DNA of 9,175 nucleotides from CAVBBU01 sp963593765 (lineage in GTDB: Bacteria > Bacillota > Clostridia > Lachnospirales > Lachnospiraceae): NCBI GenBank assembly GCA_963593765.1, contig CAVBBU010000082.1, forward strand, positions 1-9,175, given 5' to 3'. Below, piece by piece: positions 1 to 6,689 of the stretch; the stretch's first letter is position 1, and each line of letters opens with the position of its first letter. Below the pieces are notes generated by a model. It made no database searches, had not been told where the DNA came from, and worked only from the letters and a program-made list of their open reading frames with translations. Position numbers and translations under genes: made by a program.

Positions 1-43
1 GCGTTATACATATGTCTGCATAGGGGCTATGTAGCAAATGTTT

Positions 44-1501
44 TTAGTTGTAATGATATTGATTAAGCAGCTCCTGCTTGATATTCCACAGCTTCTGCGA
101 AAGGTCAACATGCATCTTGTGCGGATATTCAAGTCGCTTGCTTTCCTCCCAAAGAGTATCAAGCTCCCTTTGGCAGTATTCTCTGATATCCATAACCTTA
201 GGAGAGTTATATACACGCTTACCATCCTTAATAACAGGAACCATAAGCTCCCTCATTGTATAGCTGCCTGCCTCAAGCTTTGTTTTCTTCCATGTTTCTG
301 TAGGATCAAAAAGCATCATATCCTCATTAGTATCAAACTGCTCATCAGTTAGACAAATAAGATCTGCAATTATTTTATTTGTTTTCTTATCATATATTCT
401 TTGTATAGTTTTATTGCCGGGATTTGTTATCTTTTCGGCATTTTCCGAAAGCTTTATCTTAGGTATAAATTCCTTTTTGTTTTTATCATATACCGCAGCA
501 AGCTTATATACACCGCCAAACGAAGGGCAGTCCTTTGAGGTGATTAGGTGTGTTCCCACTCCCCAGGAATTTATCGTAGCACCCTGCAGCTTTAGTGAGC
601 TTATAAGATTTTCATCAAGGTCATTAGATGCAGATATAACAGCATCAGTAAAGCCCTCTGCATCGAGCATCTTTTTAGCTTCTTTGGAAAGATAAGCAAG
701 GTCACCACTGTCTAGTCTTATTCCATAAAATGTAAGAGGTATATTATTTGCACGCATTTCCTTAAATACCTTTATAGCATTAGGAACGCCGCTCTTTAGC
801 GTATCATACGTATCGACAAGAAGTATGCATGCACTAGGATAAAGCTTAGCATAGGTTCTAAATGCAGTAAGCTCATCTGAAAAGCTCATTATCCATGAAT
901 GTGCATGAGTTCCCTTAACAGGCACGTCAAACATCTGTCCGCAAAGTACATTACTAGTTCCCACGCAGCCGGCTATCATAGCAGCTCTTGCACCATATAC
1001 GCCTGCATCTGGTCCCTGGGCACGCCTTAATCCAAATTCCATAACGCCATCGCCAGCAGCAGCATGAACAATTCGATATGCCTTAGTTGCTATAAGACAT
1101 TGATGATTTACTATATTAAGTATAGCTGTCTCTACAAGCTGTGCCTGCATAATAGGTGCAATAACCTTAACTAGTGGCTCACGAGGGAAGATTACGCTGC
1201 CCTCTGGTATGGCATATACGTCACCTGTGAATTTAAATTCACTAAGATAATTTAAAAAATCTTCCTTAAAAAGACCAAGCCCTCTAAGGTAGGCGATATC
1301 AGCCTCATCAAAATGAAGATTTTCTATATATTCTATAACCTGCTCTAAGCCTGCACATATACTAAAGCCATTGTTGTTTGGATTATTTCTAAAAAAGGCA
1401 TCAAAGATAACAGTTTCGTTTACATCCTTTTCATAAAAATATCCTTGCATCATAGTTAATTCATATAAATCTGTAAGTAGTGTTAAATTCTGCGGATTCA
1501 T
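44..1501 (-). CDS. pncB: Nicotinate phosphoribosyltransferase
   Basis: This cytoplasmic enzyme joins nicotinate to PRPP to make nicotinate mononucleotide, the entry step of Preiss-Handler NAD salvage, usually driven by ATP hydrolysis. The 485 residues fit the longer bacterial NAPRTase form. The N-terminus reads LLTDLYELTMMQGYF (residues 8-22), a family signature. GLRRAQGPDAG (157-167) supplies the arginines expected to bind the nicotinate carboxylate. GTHAHSW (197-203) carries the histidine at 201 that corresponds to the phosphorylated one in the family, and YGIRLDSGDL (259-268) is the conserved phosphate-binding segment. The start is fixed by AAGGAG on the minus strand (1508-1513), 6 nt before the ATG. 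The gene is divergent from the Fe-S protein gene and seems to be a single-gene unit in this window. The 43 bases past its stop hold only a short hairpin without a T-tract, so its terminator may lie outside. Function is assigned from motifs and is secure. Confidence 0.96.
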   Translation of the reverse strand: MNPQNLTLLTDLYELTMMQGYFYEKDVNETVIFDAFFRNNPNNNGFSICAGLEQVIEYIENLHFDEADIAYLRGLGLFKEDFLNYLSEFKFTGDVYAIPEGSVIFPREPLVKVIAPIMQAQLVETAILNIVNHQCLIATKAYRIVHAAAGDGVMEFGLRRAQGPDAGVYGARAAMIAGCVGTSNVLCGQMFDVPVKGTHAHSWIMSFSDELTAFRTYAKLYPSACILLVDTYDTLKSGVPNAIKVFKEMRANNIPLTFYGIRLDSGDLAYLSKEAKKMLDAEGFTDAVISASNDLDENLISSLKLQGATINSWGVGTHLITSKDCPSFGGVYKLAAVYDKNKKEFIPKIKLSENAEKITNPGNKTIQRIYDKKTNKIIADLICLTDEQFDTNEDMMLFDPTETWKKTKLEAGSYTMRELMVPVIKDGKRVYNSPKVMDIREYCQRELDTLWEESKRLEYPHKMHVDLSQKLWNIKQELLNQYHYN

Positions 1502-1528
1502 AATTAGCTCCTTGCTTTATTTTGGCTA

Positions 1529-1557
1529 AGTATAGCACTATTAGGAAATATGAACAA
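1529..1557 (-). promoter_or_regulatory. Likely sigma-A promoter for pncB (extended -10)
   Basis: On the minus strand, TTGTTC (1557-1552) is followed after 17 bp by TATACT (1534-1529), which matches the -10 consensus at 5 of 6 positions. TGC directly before it makes an extended -10 (TGn). Transcription would start near 1522 and leave a leader of about 20 nt, enough for the ribosome site but not for a riboswitch. The -35 matches only its TTG, which is usual with an extended -10. Confidence 0.6.
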
Positions 1558-1568
1558 GTTAGCGTATG

Positions 1569-1596
1569 TTGAACAGATTTATATATGTGATATAAT
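1569..1596 (+). promoter_or_regulatory. Likely sigma-A promoter for the DUF362 Fe-S protein gene
   Basis: TTGAAC (1569-1574) and a perfect TATAAT (1591-1596) are separated by 16 bp, and TGA just before the -10 box gives an extended -10. The start would be near 1603, with a 5' leader of about 58 nt in which I see no riboswitch-like fold. It lies 12 bp from the opposing pncB -35 box, so the two promoters are back to back and could share a regulator. Confidence 0.75.
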
Positions 1597-1661
1597 ACTA
1601 ATATTGATGCCATGTGGACGTTTGAGAGCATTAGTCTTGAAATCATAAAAAGGAGAAAACA

Positions 1662-2771
1662 ATGGAGAAGTCAAAGGTATATTTTTGCGATATGCATACA
1701 ACACCTACAGTCGATAGCCTACCTATTAAGCTTGAAAAGCTTATAAAAAAAGCTGGCTTTGAGAGCATAGATTTTGAAGGAAAATATGTTGCAGTTAAGC
1801 TGCACTTTGGTGAGCCAGGTAACCTTGCATATCTTAGACCTAATTATGCGAAGGTGGTTTGCGACTATGTAAAAAAACTTGGCGGCAAGCCATTTGTTAC
1901 AGACTGCAACACCCTTTATGTAGGCGGAAGAAAGAATGCACTAGACCACTTAGACAGTGCATATGCTAATGGCTACAATCCATTTCAAACCGGAGTACAT
2001 ACTATAATAGCTGACGGCATAAAGGGAACAGACGAAAGACTAGTTCCTGTCGAGGGCGGAGAGTATGTTAAGGAGGCTAAGATAGGTGCCGCACTTATGG
2101 ATGCAGATATAGTTATATCGCTTGCACACTTTAAGGGGCATGAGCTTACAGGCTTTGGCGGTGCACTTAAAAATCTAGGCATGGGCGGCGGCTCAAGAGC
2201 TGGTAAGATGGAGATGCATTCTGCAGGCAAGCCATCAGTTAATAAGGAGTACTGCGTTGGCTGCGGTCAGTGCGTTAAGATATGTGCACATGGAGCACCG
2301 ACTATAGTAGATAAAAAATGCACCATAGATCACGATAAGTGTGTGGGCTGTGGAAGATGTATAGGCGTTTGCTTTAAGGATGCTATAGCAGCAGACTTTG
2401 ATGAGCAGGGAGATATAGTTAATTGCAAGATAGCAGAATATACTAAGGCTGTTATACATGGCAGACCAAGCTTCCATATTAATATGGTTATTGACGTGTC
2501 ACCGTACTGCGATTGCCATGACGAAAATGATATACCTATAGTTCCGGACATAGGTATGTTTGCTTCGTTTGATCCTGTTGCACTTGATCAGGCATGTGCC
2601 GACGCGGTCAATGCTGCCGATACGATAAAGGATAGCATACTTGATAAGAATGGACATTCACACCATGATCATTTTACAGATGTTTCACCTAATACACATT
2701 GGCAGTCTTGTCTTGAGCATGGCGAAAAGATAGGAATAGGCACAAGACAGTACGAGCTAATCAAGCTTTAA
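1662..2771 (+). CDS. DUF362 family protein with two [4Fe-4S] clusters
   Basis: This is a 369-residue cytoplasmic iron-sulfur protein of the DUF362 family; the reaction of the family is not established. The DUF362 fold surrounds an inserted ferredoxin-like segment. The N-terminal part (about 5-190) contains VAVKLHFGEPGN (43-54) and AHFKGHELTGFGGALKNLGMG (155-175), both typical of the family. Two cluster motifs follow: C198-x2-C201-x2-C204-x3-C208 and C227-x2-C230-x2-C233-x3-C237. Neither has the proline that usually follows the fourth cysteine (C-A and C-F here). The C-terminal part contains SPYCDCHDEND and FDPVALDQA (303-311), again family-typical, then a histidine-rich run (GHSHHDHF, 331-338) that might bind metal. 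There is no signal peptide or membrane segment. The ribosome site AAGGAG at 1650-1655 supports the start. It is probably transcribed alone from its own promoter. An electron-transfer role is inference only. Confidence 0.9.
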   Translation: MEKSKVYFCDMHTTPTVDSLPIKLEKLIKKAGFESIDFEGKYVAVKLHFGEPGNLAYLRPNYAKVVCDYVKKLGGKPFVTDCNTLYVGGRKNALDHLDSAYANGYNPFQTGVHTIIADGIKGTDERLVPVEGGEYVKEAKIGAALMDADIVISLAHFKGHELTGFGGALKNLGMGGGSRAGKMEMHSAGKPSVNKEYCVGCGQCVKICAHGAPTIVDKKCTIDHDKCVGCGRCIGVCFKDAIAADFDEQGDIVNCKIAEYTKAVIHGRPSFHINMVIDVSPYCDCHDENDIPIVPDIGMFASFDPVALDQACADAVNAADTIKDSILDKNGHSHHDHFTDVSPNTHWQSCLEHGEKIGIGTRQYELIKL

Positions 2772-2795
2772 GCCATATTACTTGTGTTTTGCTAC

Positions 2796-2824
2796 TTGCT
2801 TTATTACTAGACTTGGTGTAAAGT
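2796..2824 (+). promoter_or_regulatory. Possible promoter for the nrdR operon
   Basis: In the 86-bp gap before nrdR, TTGCTT (2796-2801) is followed after 17 bp by TAAAGT (2819-2824), matching 3 of 6 and 4 of 6 consensus positions. The leader would be about 27 nt, ending in GGAGG (2846-2850). A promoter is expected here because six tightly spaced genes follow and the gap has no terminator, but this exact assignment is weak. Confidence 0.3.
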
Positions 2825-2857
2825 ATCACTAGTATACATAAATATGGAGGTAGTAGT

Positions 2858-3310
2858 ATGAAATGCCCTTTCTGTAATGCAGCTGATACTAAGGTTATTG
2901 ATTCAAGACCGGCAGATGATAATTCATCTATAAGAAGAAGAAGACAGTGTGAAACCTGTGGCAAAAGATTTACTACATATGAGAAGCTAGAAACTATGCC
3001 ACTAATGGTTGTTAAAAAGGATGGAACAAGAGAAGGCTACAACCGTGCTAAGATTGAAGCTGGTATAGTTCGCTCATGCCACAAGAGACCGGTATCTAGT
3101 GAGCAGATCAAAAAGATGGTAGATGATATAGAAAATACTATCTTTTCTATGGAAGAAAAGGAGATACCAACATCTATAATAGGTGAGCAGGTTATGAATA
3201 ATCTTAAGGATGTAGATCAGGTTGCATATGTTAGATTTGCATCTGTATATAGAGAGTTTAAGGATGTCAGCACATTTATAGATGAGATAGGTAAGCTGCT
3301 AAAAAAGTAG
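2858..3310 (+). CDS. nrdR: Transcriptional repressor NrdR
   Basis: NrdR represses ribonucleotide reductase operons, sensing dATP/ATP through an ATP-cone domain and binding paired NrdR boxes. At 150 residues it has the usual family length. The N-terminal zinc ribbon is complete: C3-x2-C6 and C31-x2-C34, with the family strings VIDSRP (13-18) and RRRRQCETCGKRFTTYE (26-42). The ATP-cone spans about 48-138 and starts VVKKDGTRE, with the conserved end YVRFASVYREF (124-134). The start is set by GGAGG at 2846-2850, 7 nt before the ATG. No ribonucleotide reductase gene is in the window, so its targets lie elsewhere, and I could not find a convincing NrdR box upstream. It leads a run of six close-packed genes, the next starting only 4 nt after its stop. 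Identification is secure. Confidence 0.97.
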   Translation: MKCPFCNAADTKVIDSRPADDNSSIRRRRQCETCGKRFTTYEKLETMPLMVVKKDGTREGYNRAKIEAGIVRSCHKRPVSSEQIKKMVDDIENTIFSMEEKEIPTSIIGEQVMNNLKDVDQVAYVRFASVYREFKDVSTFIDEIGKLLKK

Positions 3311-3314
3311 AAGT

Positions 3315-3821
3315 ATGAAGAATTTATTTTTCCCTACAGCCAGAATATCAAGTGCCTATGATGTGAATTATGAAGGTCTATACAAAAGGGGCATAAGAGG
3401 AATTATTTTTGATATAGATAATACTCTTGTAAGGCATGGCTTTCCGGCAGACGATGCGGCAGCTGCACTTTTTTTGCATATTCACAGGCTTGGGATAAAG
3501 ACCTGCCTGCTTTCTAATAATAAAGAGAAAAGAGTAGAGCCATTTGCGAGTGCTACCAGCTCCGCATACATTTGCAAGGCGTCAAAGCCAAGTGCTAAGG
3601 GCTACCTAGCTGCTATGGATAATATGAAAACAGACAGGCATAGCACTATATTTATAGGAGACCAGATATTTACAGATATATGGGGTGCAAACAGAGTCGG
3701 AATAAAAACTATACTTGTAGATCCTATAGACAAAAGGGAGGAGCTGCAGATAGTTCTTAAAAGAATTCCGGAGCGTTTTGTGCTATGGCTGTATAAGAAA
3801 AGCCTGGGAGGATTAGGATGA
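3315..3821 (+). CDS. yqeG: YqeG-family HAD IIIA phosphatase
   Basis: This 168-residue protein is a HAD-superfamily phosphatase of the YqeG/Gep4 type, a family that includes the yeast mitochondrial phosphatidylglycerophosphate phosphatase. A role in phosphatidylglycerol synthesis is therefore plausible, but the substrate is inference. The HAD motifs are all present: motif I DIDNTL (33-38) with nucleophile D33 and acid/base D35; motif II SNN (67-69); motif III lysine K91 in KPSAKG; motif IV GDQIFTDIWGAN (115-126) with acidic residues D116 and D121. There is no large cap domain, as expected for this subclass. The gene begins 4 nt after the nrdR stop without a strong ribosome site, suggesting coupled translation, and its stop overlaps the aroQ start. 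Length and motifs are normal for the family. Confidence 0.9.
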   Translation: MKNLFFPTARISSAYDVNYEGLYKRGIRGIIFDIDNTLVRHGFPADDAAAALFLHIHRLGIKTCLLSNNKEKRVEPFASATSSAYICKASKPSAKGYLAAMDNMKTDRHSTIFIGDQIFTDIWGANRVGIKTILVDPIDKREELQIVLKRIPERFVLWLYKKSLGGLG

Positions 3822-4264
3822 AGCTTCTTGTTATTAATGGACCTAATATTAATTTTTTAGGCATTAGAGAAAAAAATATATATGGGGCAAATGACTACAA
3901 TTATCTTAAGGAGCTGCTTAATAAAAAGGCAGAAGAGCTAGGCGTTGAGCTTGAAATATATCAAAGTAATTTTGAGGGAGCTATTATAGATAAAATCCAG
4001 CAGGCGTATTTTGATAAGGTAGACGGAATAATAATTAATCCGGGAGCATATACGCATTATAGTATAGCAATAAGAGATGCGCTTGCTTCTATAGATATAC
4101 CTAAGATAGAGGTACATATTTCTAATGTCCACAGGAGAGAGGAGTTTAGACATACATCGTTTACAGCACCGGAGTGCACTGGGCAGATAGTTGGCCTTGG
4201 TCTTAGAGGATATGAGCTTGCGATGGAATATTTAGGAAAGAAGGAAAATGGGAAATGCTCTTAA
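3818..4264 (+). CDS. aroQ: Type II 3-dehydroquinate dehydratase
   Basis: AroQ catalyses dehydration of 3-dehydroquinate to 3-dehydroshikimate, the third step of the shikimate pathway, as a cytoplasmic dodecamer in this family. The 148 residues match the family length. Active-site elements are intact: NGPNINFLG (7-15), the mobile loop with R17 and catalytic Y22 (GIREKNIYG), NPGAYTHYS (74-82) with N74 and H80, EVHISNVHRREEFRHTS (98-114) with H100 and R111. The start codon overlaps the preceding stop as ATGA (3818-3821), with GGGAGG at 3806-3811 placed 6 nt upstream. The next gene overlaps its last 10 bases in another frame. In many Firmicutes aroQ lies just upstream of an Xaa-Pro peptidase gene and efp; here three envelope genes occupy that interval. 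Confidence 0.96.
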   Translation: MKLLVINGPNINFLGIREKNIYGANDYNYLKELLNKKAEELGVELEIYQSNFEGAIIDKIQQAYFDKVDGIIINPGAYTHYSIAIRDALASIDIPKIEVHISNVHRREEFRHTSFTAPECTGQIVGLGLRGYELAMEYLGKKENGKCS

Positions 4265-5070
4265 AAAGAATAACTGTAGCAGGCTTTGTGATAGCAATGT
4301 CGGTTTTTGCAGTACCATTTTCTTCACATGCCAAGGAGGAGATAGGACCGGGAGTTACACCTATAGCCATAGATAATGGCGAGCCGGGCTGGGTTAGACT
4401 ATCTGATGGCTCATGGAAGTATAGAAATATAGATTATAATTTTGTTGCAAGTACAAGCTTTGTTATAGATGGATATACATATCTTTTTAATGCAGACGGA
4501 ATAATGGTAACCGACTGGTGGTCGAGGGATGATGGCGCATCCGGCTGGTATTATTTTTATAAAAAGAAAAATGCCGACGGTAAGCCAGAGGGTGCTATGG
4601 CACTTGATACTACTATAGACGGATATTATATTAATCCTAATGGACTTTATGTAGGCGAAGATGCACAGCTTGCAAAAAATGTTTTGGATCAGATAGGCTG
4701 GGATTTGCAGGCAGCATTTAACTGGTCAGCAGGACTTAAGTATTATCGCTTTGAGGCAGACCCTGCGTGGGGCGTAAGCTATTTTGCAAACTATGGCTTT
4801 ACAAATAATTATGGTAATTGCTACGTAATGGCGGCTACCTTTTGCGAGATGGCAAGGCTGCTTGGATATGATGCAAGACAGATGACAGGTCTTGTTCCAT
4901 CAAGGCGAGGCGGGTTAGTTCCACATTCTTGGTGTGAGCTTAATATAAATGGACAGATGAGAGTATTTGATCCGAACTTTACTAATGAAACCGGAAAGAA
5001 CGGATATAATATTATATATGGCATGTCGGGGACATGGCGTTATCAAAGCTATAGTATAATGAATAATTAA
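4255..5070 (+). CDS. Secreted transglutaminase-like protein with wall-binding-type repeats
   Basis: This 271-residue exported protein has a signal peptide (basic MLLKR, hydrophobic core about 6-22, likely cleavage after A26 in SHA-KE). Residues about 45-130 are Trp/Tyr/Gly-rich with short units such as GWVRLSDGSWKYRN, GYTYLFNADGIMV, GWYYFYKK and GYYINPNGLYV. These resemble the aromatic repeats of choline-binding/CW-binding proteins, which hold proteins to cell-wall polymers. The C-terminal half is a transglutaminase-like (papain-fold) domain with a visible triad: C189 in GNCYVMAATFCEMARLLGYDAR, H224 in PHSWCEL and D239 in RVFDPNF. Such domains act as peptidases, amidases or cross-linking enzymes; which one is unknown here. 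The start overlaps the aroQ end by 10 bases, with AAGGA at 4241-4245 as the ribosome site. It is likely co-transcribed and may be translationally coupled. A wall or surface role is inferred. Confidence 0.85.
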   Translation: MLLKRITVAGFVIAMSVFAVPFSSHAKEEIGPGVTPIAIDNGEPGWVRLSDGSWKYRNIDYNFVASTSFVIDGYTYLFNADGIMVTDWWSRDDGASGWYYFYKKKNADGKPEGAMALDTTIDGYYINPNGLYVGEDAQLAKNVLDQIGWDLQAAFNWSAGLKYYRFEADPAWGVSYFANYGFTNNYGNCYVMAATFCEMARLLGYDARQMTGLVPSRRGGLVPHSWCELNINGQMRVFDPNFTNETGKNGYNIIYGMSGTWRYQSYSIMNN

Positions 5071-5093
5071 GTAATCGTAGGTAGGGATGGAGT

Positions 5094-5570
5094 ATGAGTA
5101 TTAGATATACATTTGTAATGACACTTGCATGCATTTCTTTAGTTAGCTTTACTGCTTGCTCGGGTAATAATGTAGGAGCCTTACAGGAAACGCAGGCTAC
5201 CGAGGCAGAAGCCCAAACAGAAACAACTAAAAAGGTATCTGAGACTACAAAGAGTGAAGAGCTAGAGGAAACGTCCGCAGAGGAGTCTGAGAGCGAGGCT
5301 TCAAAGCAGGCAGAAAAGTCCGCAAACAAGAGCCAGAAAAAACAGACAAAAAATACCGAGGCTGCACAGGCAGAGGCTCTACCGCAGGCGGTAGTAGATA
5401 CGACAGCAGCATCTCAGGAGGCCTTAGAGCAGCCGACAGATACAGCCGCTCAGGCAGAGACAGCTAGTCATGAAACCGAGCCACAGACTGCAGCTATAGC
5501 TCCTACCGAGGCGGGTGCATTAGAAATTCCGAATGTAGATGGCTGCGTTGGCGACGGCCTTACATACTAG
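5094..5570 (+). CDS. Low-complexity candidate lipoprotein
   Basis: I do not recognise this 158-residue protein. The N-terminus (MSIRYTFVMTLACISLVSFTAC) looks like a lipoprotein signal peptide with the lipidated cysteine at C22. The box FTAC has Phe instead of the usual Leu at -3, so the lipid call is likely rather than certain. Residues about 30-140 are low-complexity, built almost only from E, T, A, S, Q and K, strongly acidic up to about residue 70 and lysine-richer around 71-87. This should be an unfolded stalk. The last 18 residues (GALEIPNVDGCVGDGLTY) differ sharply in composition and contain the only other cysteine after C22, which suggests a conserved tail. The gene begins 23 nt after the transglutaminase-like gene with AGGG at 5083-5086 as a modest ribosome site. 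It ends in tandem TAG stops (5568-5573) just before the acyltransferase gene. It may be a surface tether for its neighbours; that is a guess. Confidence 0.75.
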   Translation: MSIRYTFVMTLACISLVSFTACSGNNVGALQETQATEAEAQTETTKKVSETTKSEELEETSAEESESEASKQAEKSANKSQKKQTKNTEAAQAEALPQAVVDTTAASQEALEQPTDTAAQAETASHETEPQTAAIAPTEAGALEIPNVDGCVGDGLTY

Positions 5571-5575
5571 TAGCT

Positions 5576-6619
5576 ATGGATAAGAGAATATATTCCTTTT
5601 CATATTTAAGAGCTGCTGCATGTGCAGCAGTTGTTTTATTACATATTTGTGCATCTGAATCTATTCTATATAGTGAAGTCCTTAATATAAATCAAACATT
5701 TATAGCAACAGTTCTGTACGAGCTTATGATGTGGGCAGTGCCATGCTTTCTTATGGTATCTGGAGCATTGCTCCTTGATCCAGGTAGGAGAATTTCTATA
5801 AGCTTACTTTTTAAAAAATATATTTTGCGTATGTTTGTTGCACTTGTTTCATTTAACTTTATCTATCGTATTTTTGATATGCTAATGAATAATGAAAAGC
5901 CTTCTTTTTTGATATTGATTGATGCTATAAGAGATATCTATGAGGGTACTGGCTGGTCGCATATGTGGTATCTTTATCTTATGATAGGGCTTTATCTTTT
6001 ACTGCCATTTATGAAGGCTATTGCTAGAGGCTGCACGGATTTTGAAATTCGGCTTTTACTTTTGATTAATCTAGTAGTCCTTTCACTGCTTCCAATTACT
6101 AAGCTGTTTGAGCTTACTAGCGGCTTTTATATTCATATTGCAAATATATATCCATTTTACTTTTTCCTTGGATATGCTATACATGCGAAAATTATAAGGC
6201 TAAAGAAAAGCTATGCTGCATTTTCCATACTGGTGGGGGTGGCAGGCATTTTAGTATTTACCGCATTTTCTGTATATAGAGGCCTTACAAATACAGCAAA
6301 CCTACTAGGCTATTCTTCGATTTTTATTATAATGATTTCTGCAGGCATATTTGCACTTTTTGATGCTATGGCGAGAAGCACTTTTGAAAATGGAATTATT
6401 TTTAAAATTATAATGTCAATAGATAGCTGCAGCTTTGGTATCTACCTAGTGCATATGCTTATAGTAAGATTACTGCTTCGCTATTTAAAGATAAATCTTT
6501 TTGAATATGGAAGGCTTACTGTGCTTGCATTTTTACTTGTGTTTTTTGTTACTTTTACCGCCTCGTATATAATAGTATGGATATATATAAGGTTGACAAA
6601 AGGCTATCTTAATCAATAA
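5576..6619 (+). CDS. Membrane acyltransferase 3 family protein
   Basis: This 347-residue polytopic protein (about ten hydrophobic segments) belongs to the acyltransferase 3 family (OafA/WecH-like), which moves acetyl or other acyl groups onto cell-surface polysaccharides, lipids or peptidoglycan. Family hallmarks are visible: SYLRAAACAAVVLLHI (9-24) with R12 and the conserved H23, PCFLMVSGALLL (56-67), HMWYLYLMIGLYLLLPFM (129-146), and SFGIYLVH (286-293) near the end. Those N-terminal motifs fix the start at 5576. No Shine-Dalgarno sequence precedes it: the 20 bases upstream are the end of the lipoprotein gene and its tandem stops. Translation therefore probably relies on ribosomes finishing the upstream gene 5 nt away. 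The acceptor is unknown; the neighbouring transglutaminase-like protein and lipoprotein point to envelope modification. Confidence 0.88.
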   Translation: MDKRIYSFSYLRAAACAAVVLLHICASESILYSEVLNINQTFIATVLYELMMWAVPCFLMVSGALLLDPGRRISISLLFKKYILRMFVALVSFNFIYRIFDMLMNNEKPSFLILIDAIRDIYEGTGWSHMWYLYLMIGLYLLLPFMKAIARGCTDFEIRLLLLINLVVLSLLPITKLFELTSGFYIHIANIYPFYFFLGYAIHAKIIRLKKSYAAFSILVGVAGILVFTAFSVYRGLTNTANLLGYSSIFIIMISAGIFALFDAMARSTFENGIIFKIIMSIDSCSFGIYLVHMLIVRLLLRYLKINLFEYGRLTVLAFLLVFFVTFTASYIIVWIYIRLTKGYLNQ

Positions 6620-6624
6620 AACAG

Positions 6625-6653
6625 TTGCAGTTATACCTAGTTTATTATAAAAT
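6625..6653 (+). promoter_or_regulatory. Probable promoter for efp
   Basis: In the 70-bp gap before efp, TTGCAG (6625-6630) is followed after 17 bp by TAAAAT (6648-6653; 5 of 6 to the -10 consensus). Transcription would start near 6660, about 30 nt before the ATG, with AAGGAGG inside the leader. No terminator separates the acyltransferase gene from efp, so read-through from the upstream operon is also possible. Confidence 0.45.
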
Positions 6654-6689
6654 ACTTTGAGATAATTGACGTAAGGAGGAGTTTTTTAG

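Noticed and set aside
19..31. Terminator for pncB (CATAG-GGG-CTATG)
   Set aside because: Only a 5-bp stem with a 3-nt loop and no T-tract on the minus strand.
38..352. Plus-strand open frame of 104 residues opposite pncB
   Set aside because: It lies wholly antisense to a conserved enzyme gene, has no family features, and is best seen as a shadow.
1562..1571. 10-mer GCGTATGTTG shared with the minus strand at 7454-7463
   Set aside because: A single 10-base match in 9 kb is expected by chance many times over, and the flanks do not match.
1461..1646. 61-residue minus-strand open frame across the pncB start region
   Set aside because: It runs through both divergent promoters and into pncB in another frame, with no ribosome site or recognisable content.
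2831..2848. NrdR box upstream of nrdR (autoregulation)
   Set aside because: AGTATACATAAATAT has the right AT character but does not fit the palindromic NrdR box, and no second box at the usual spacing was found.
5055..5060. TATAAT as an internal promoter for the lipoprotein gene
   Set aside because: The -10 box is perfect, but no -35-like hexamer lies 16-18 bp upstream and there is no TGn extension. It sits in AT-rich coding sequence.
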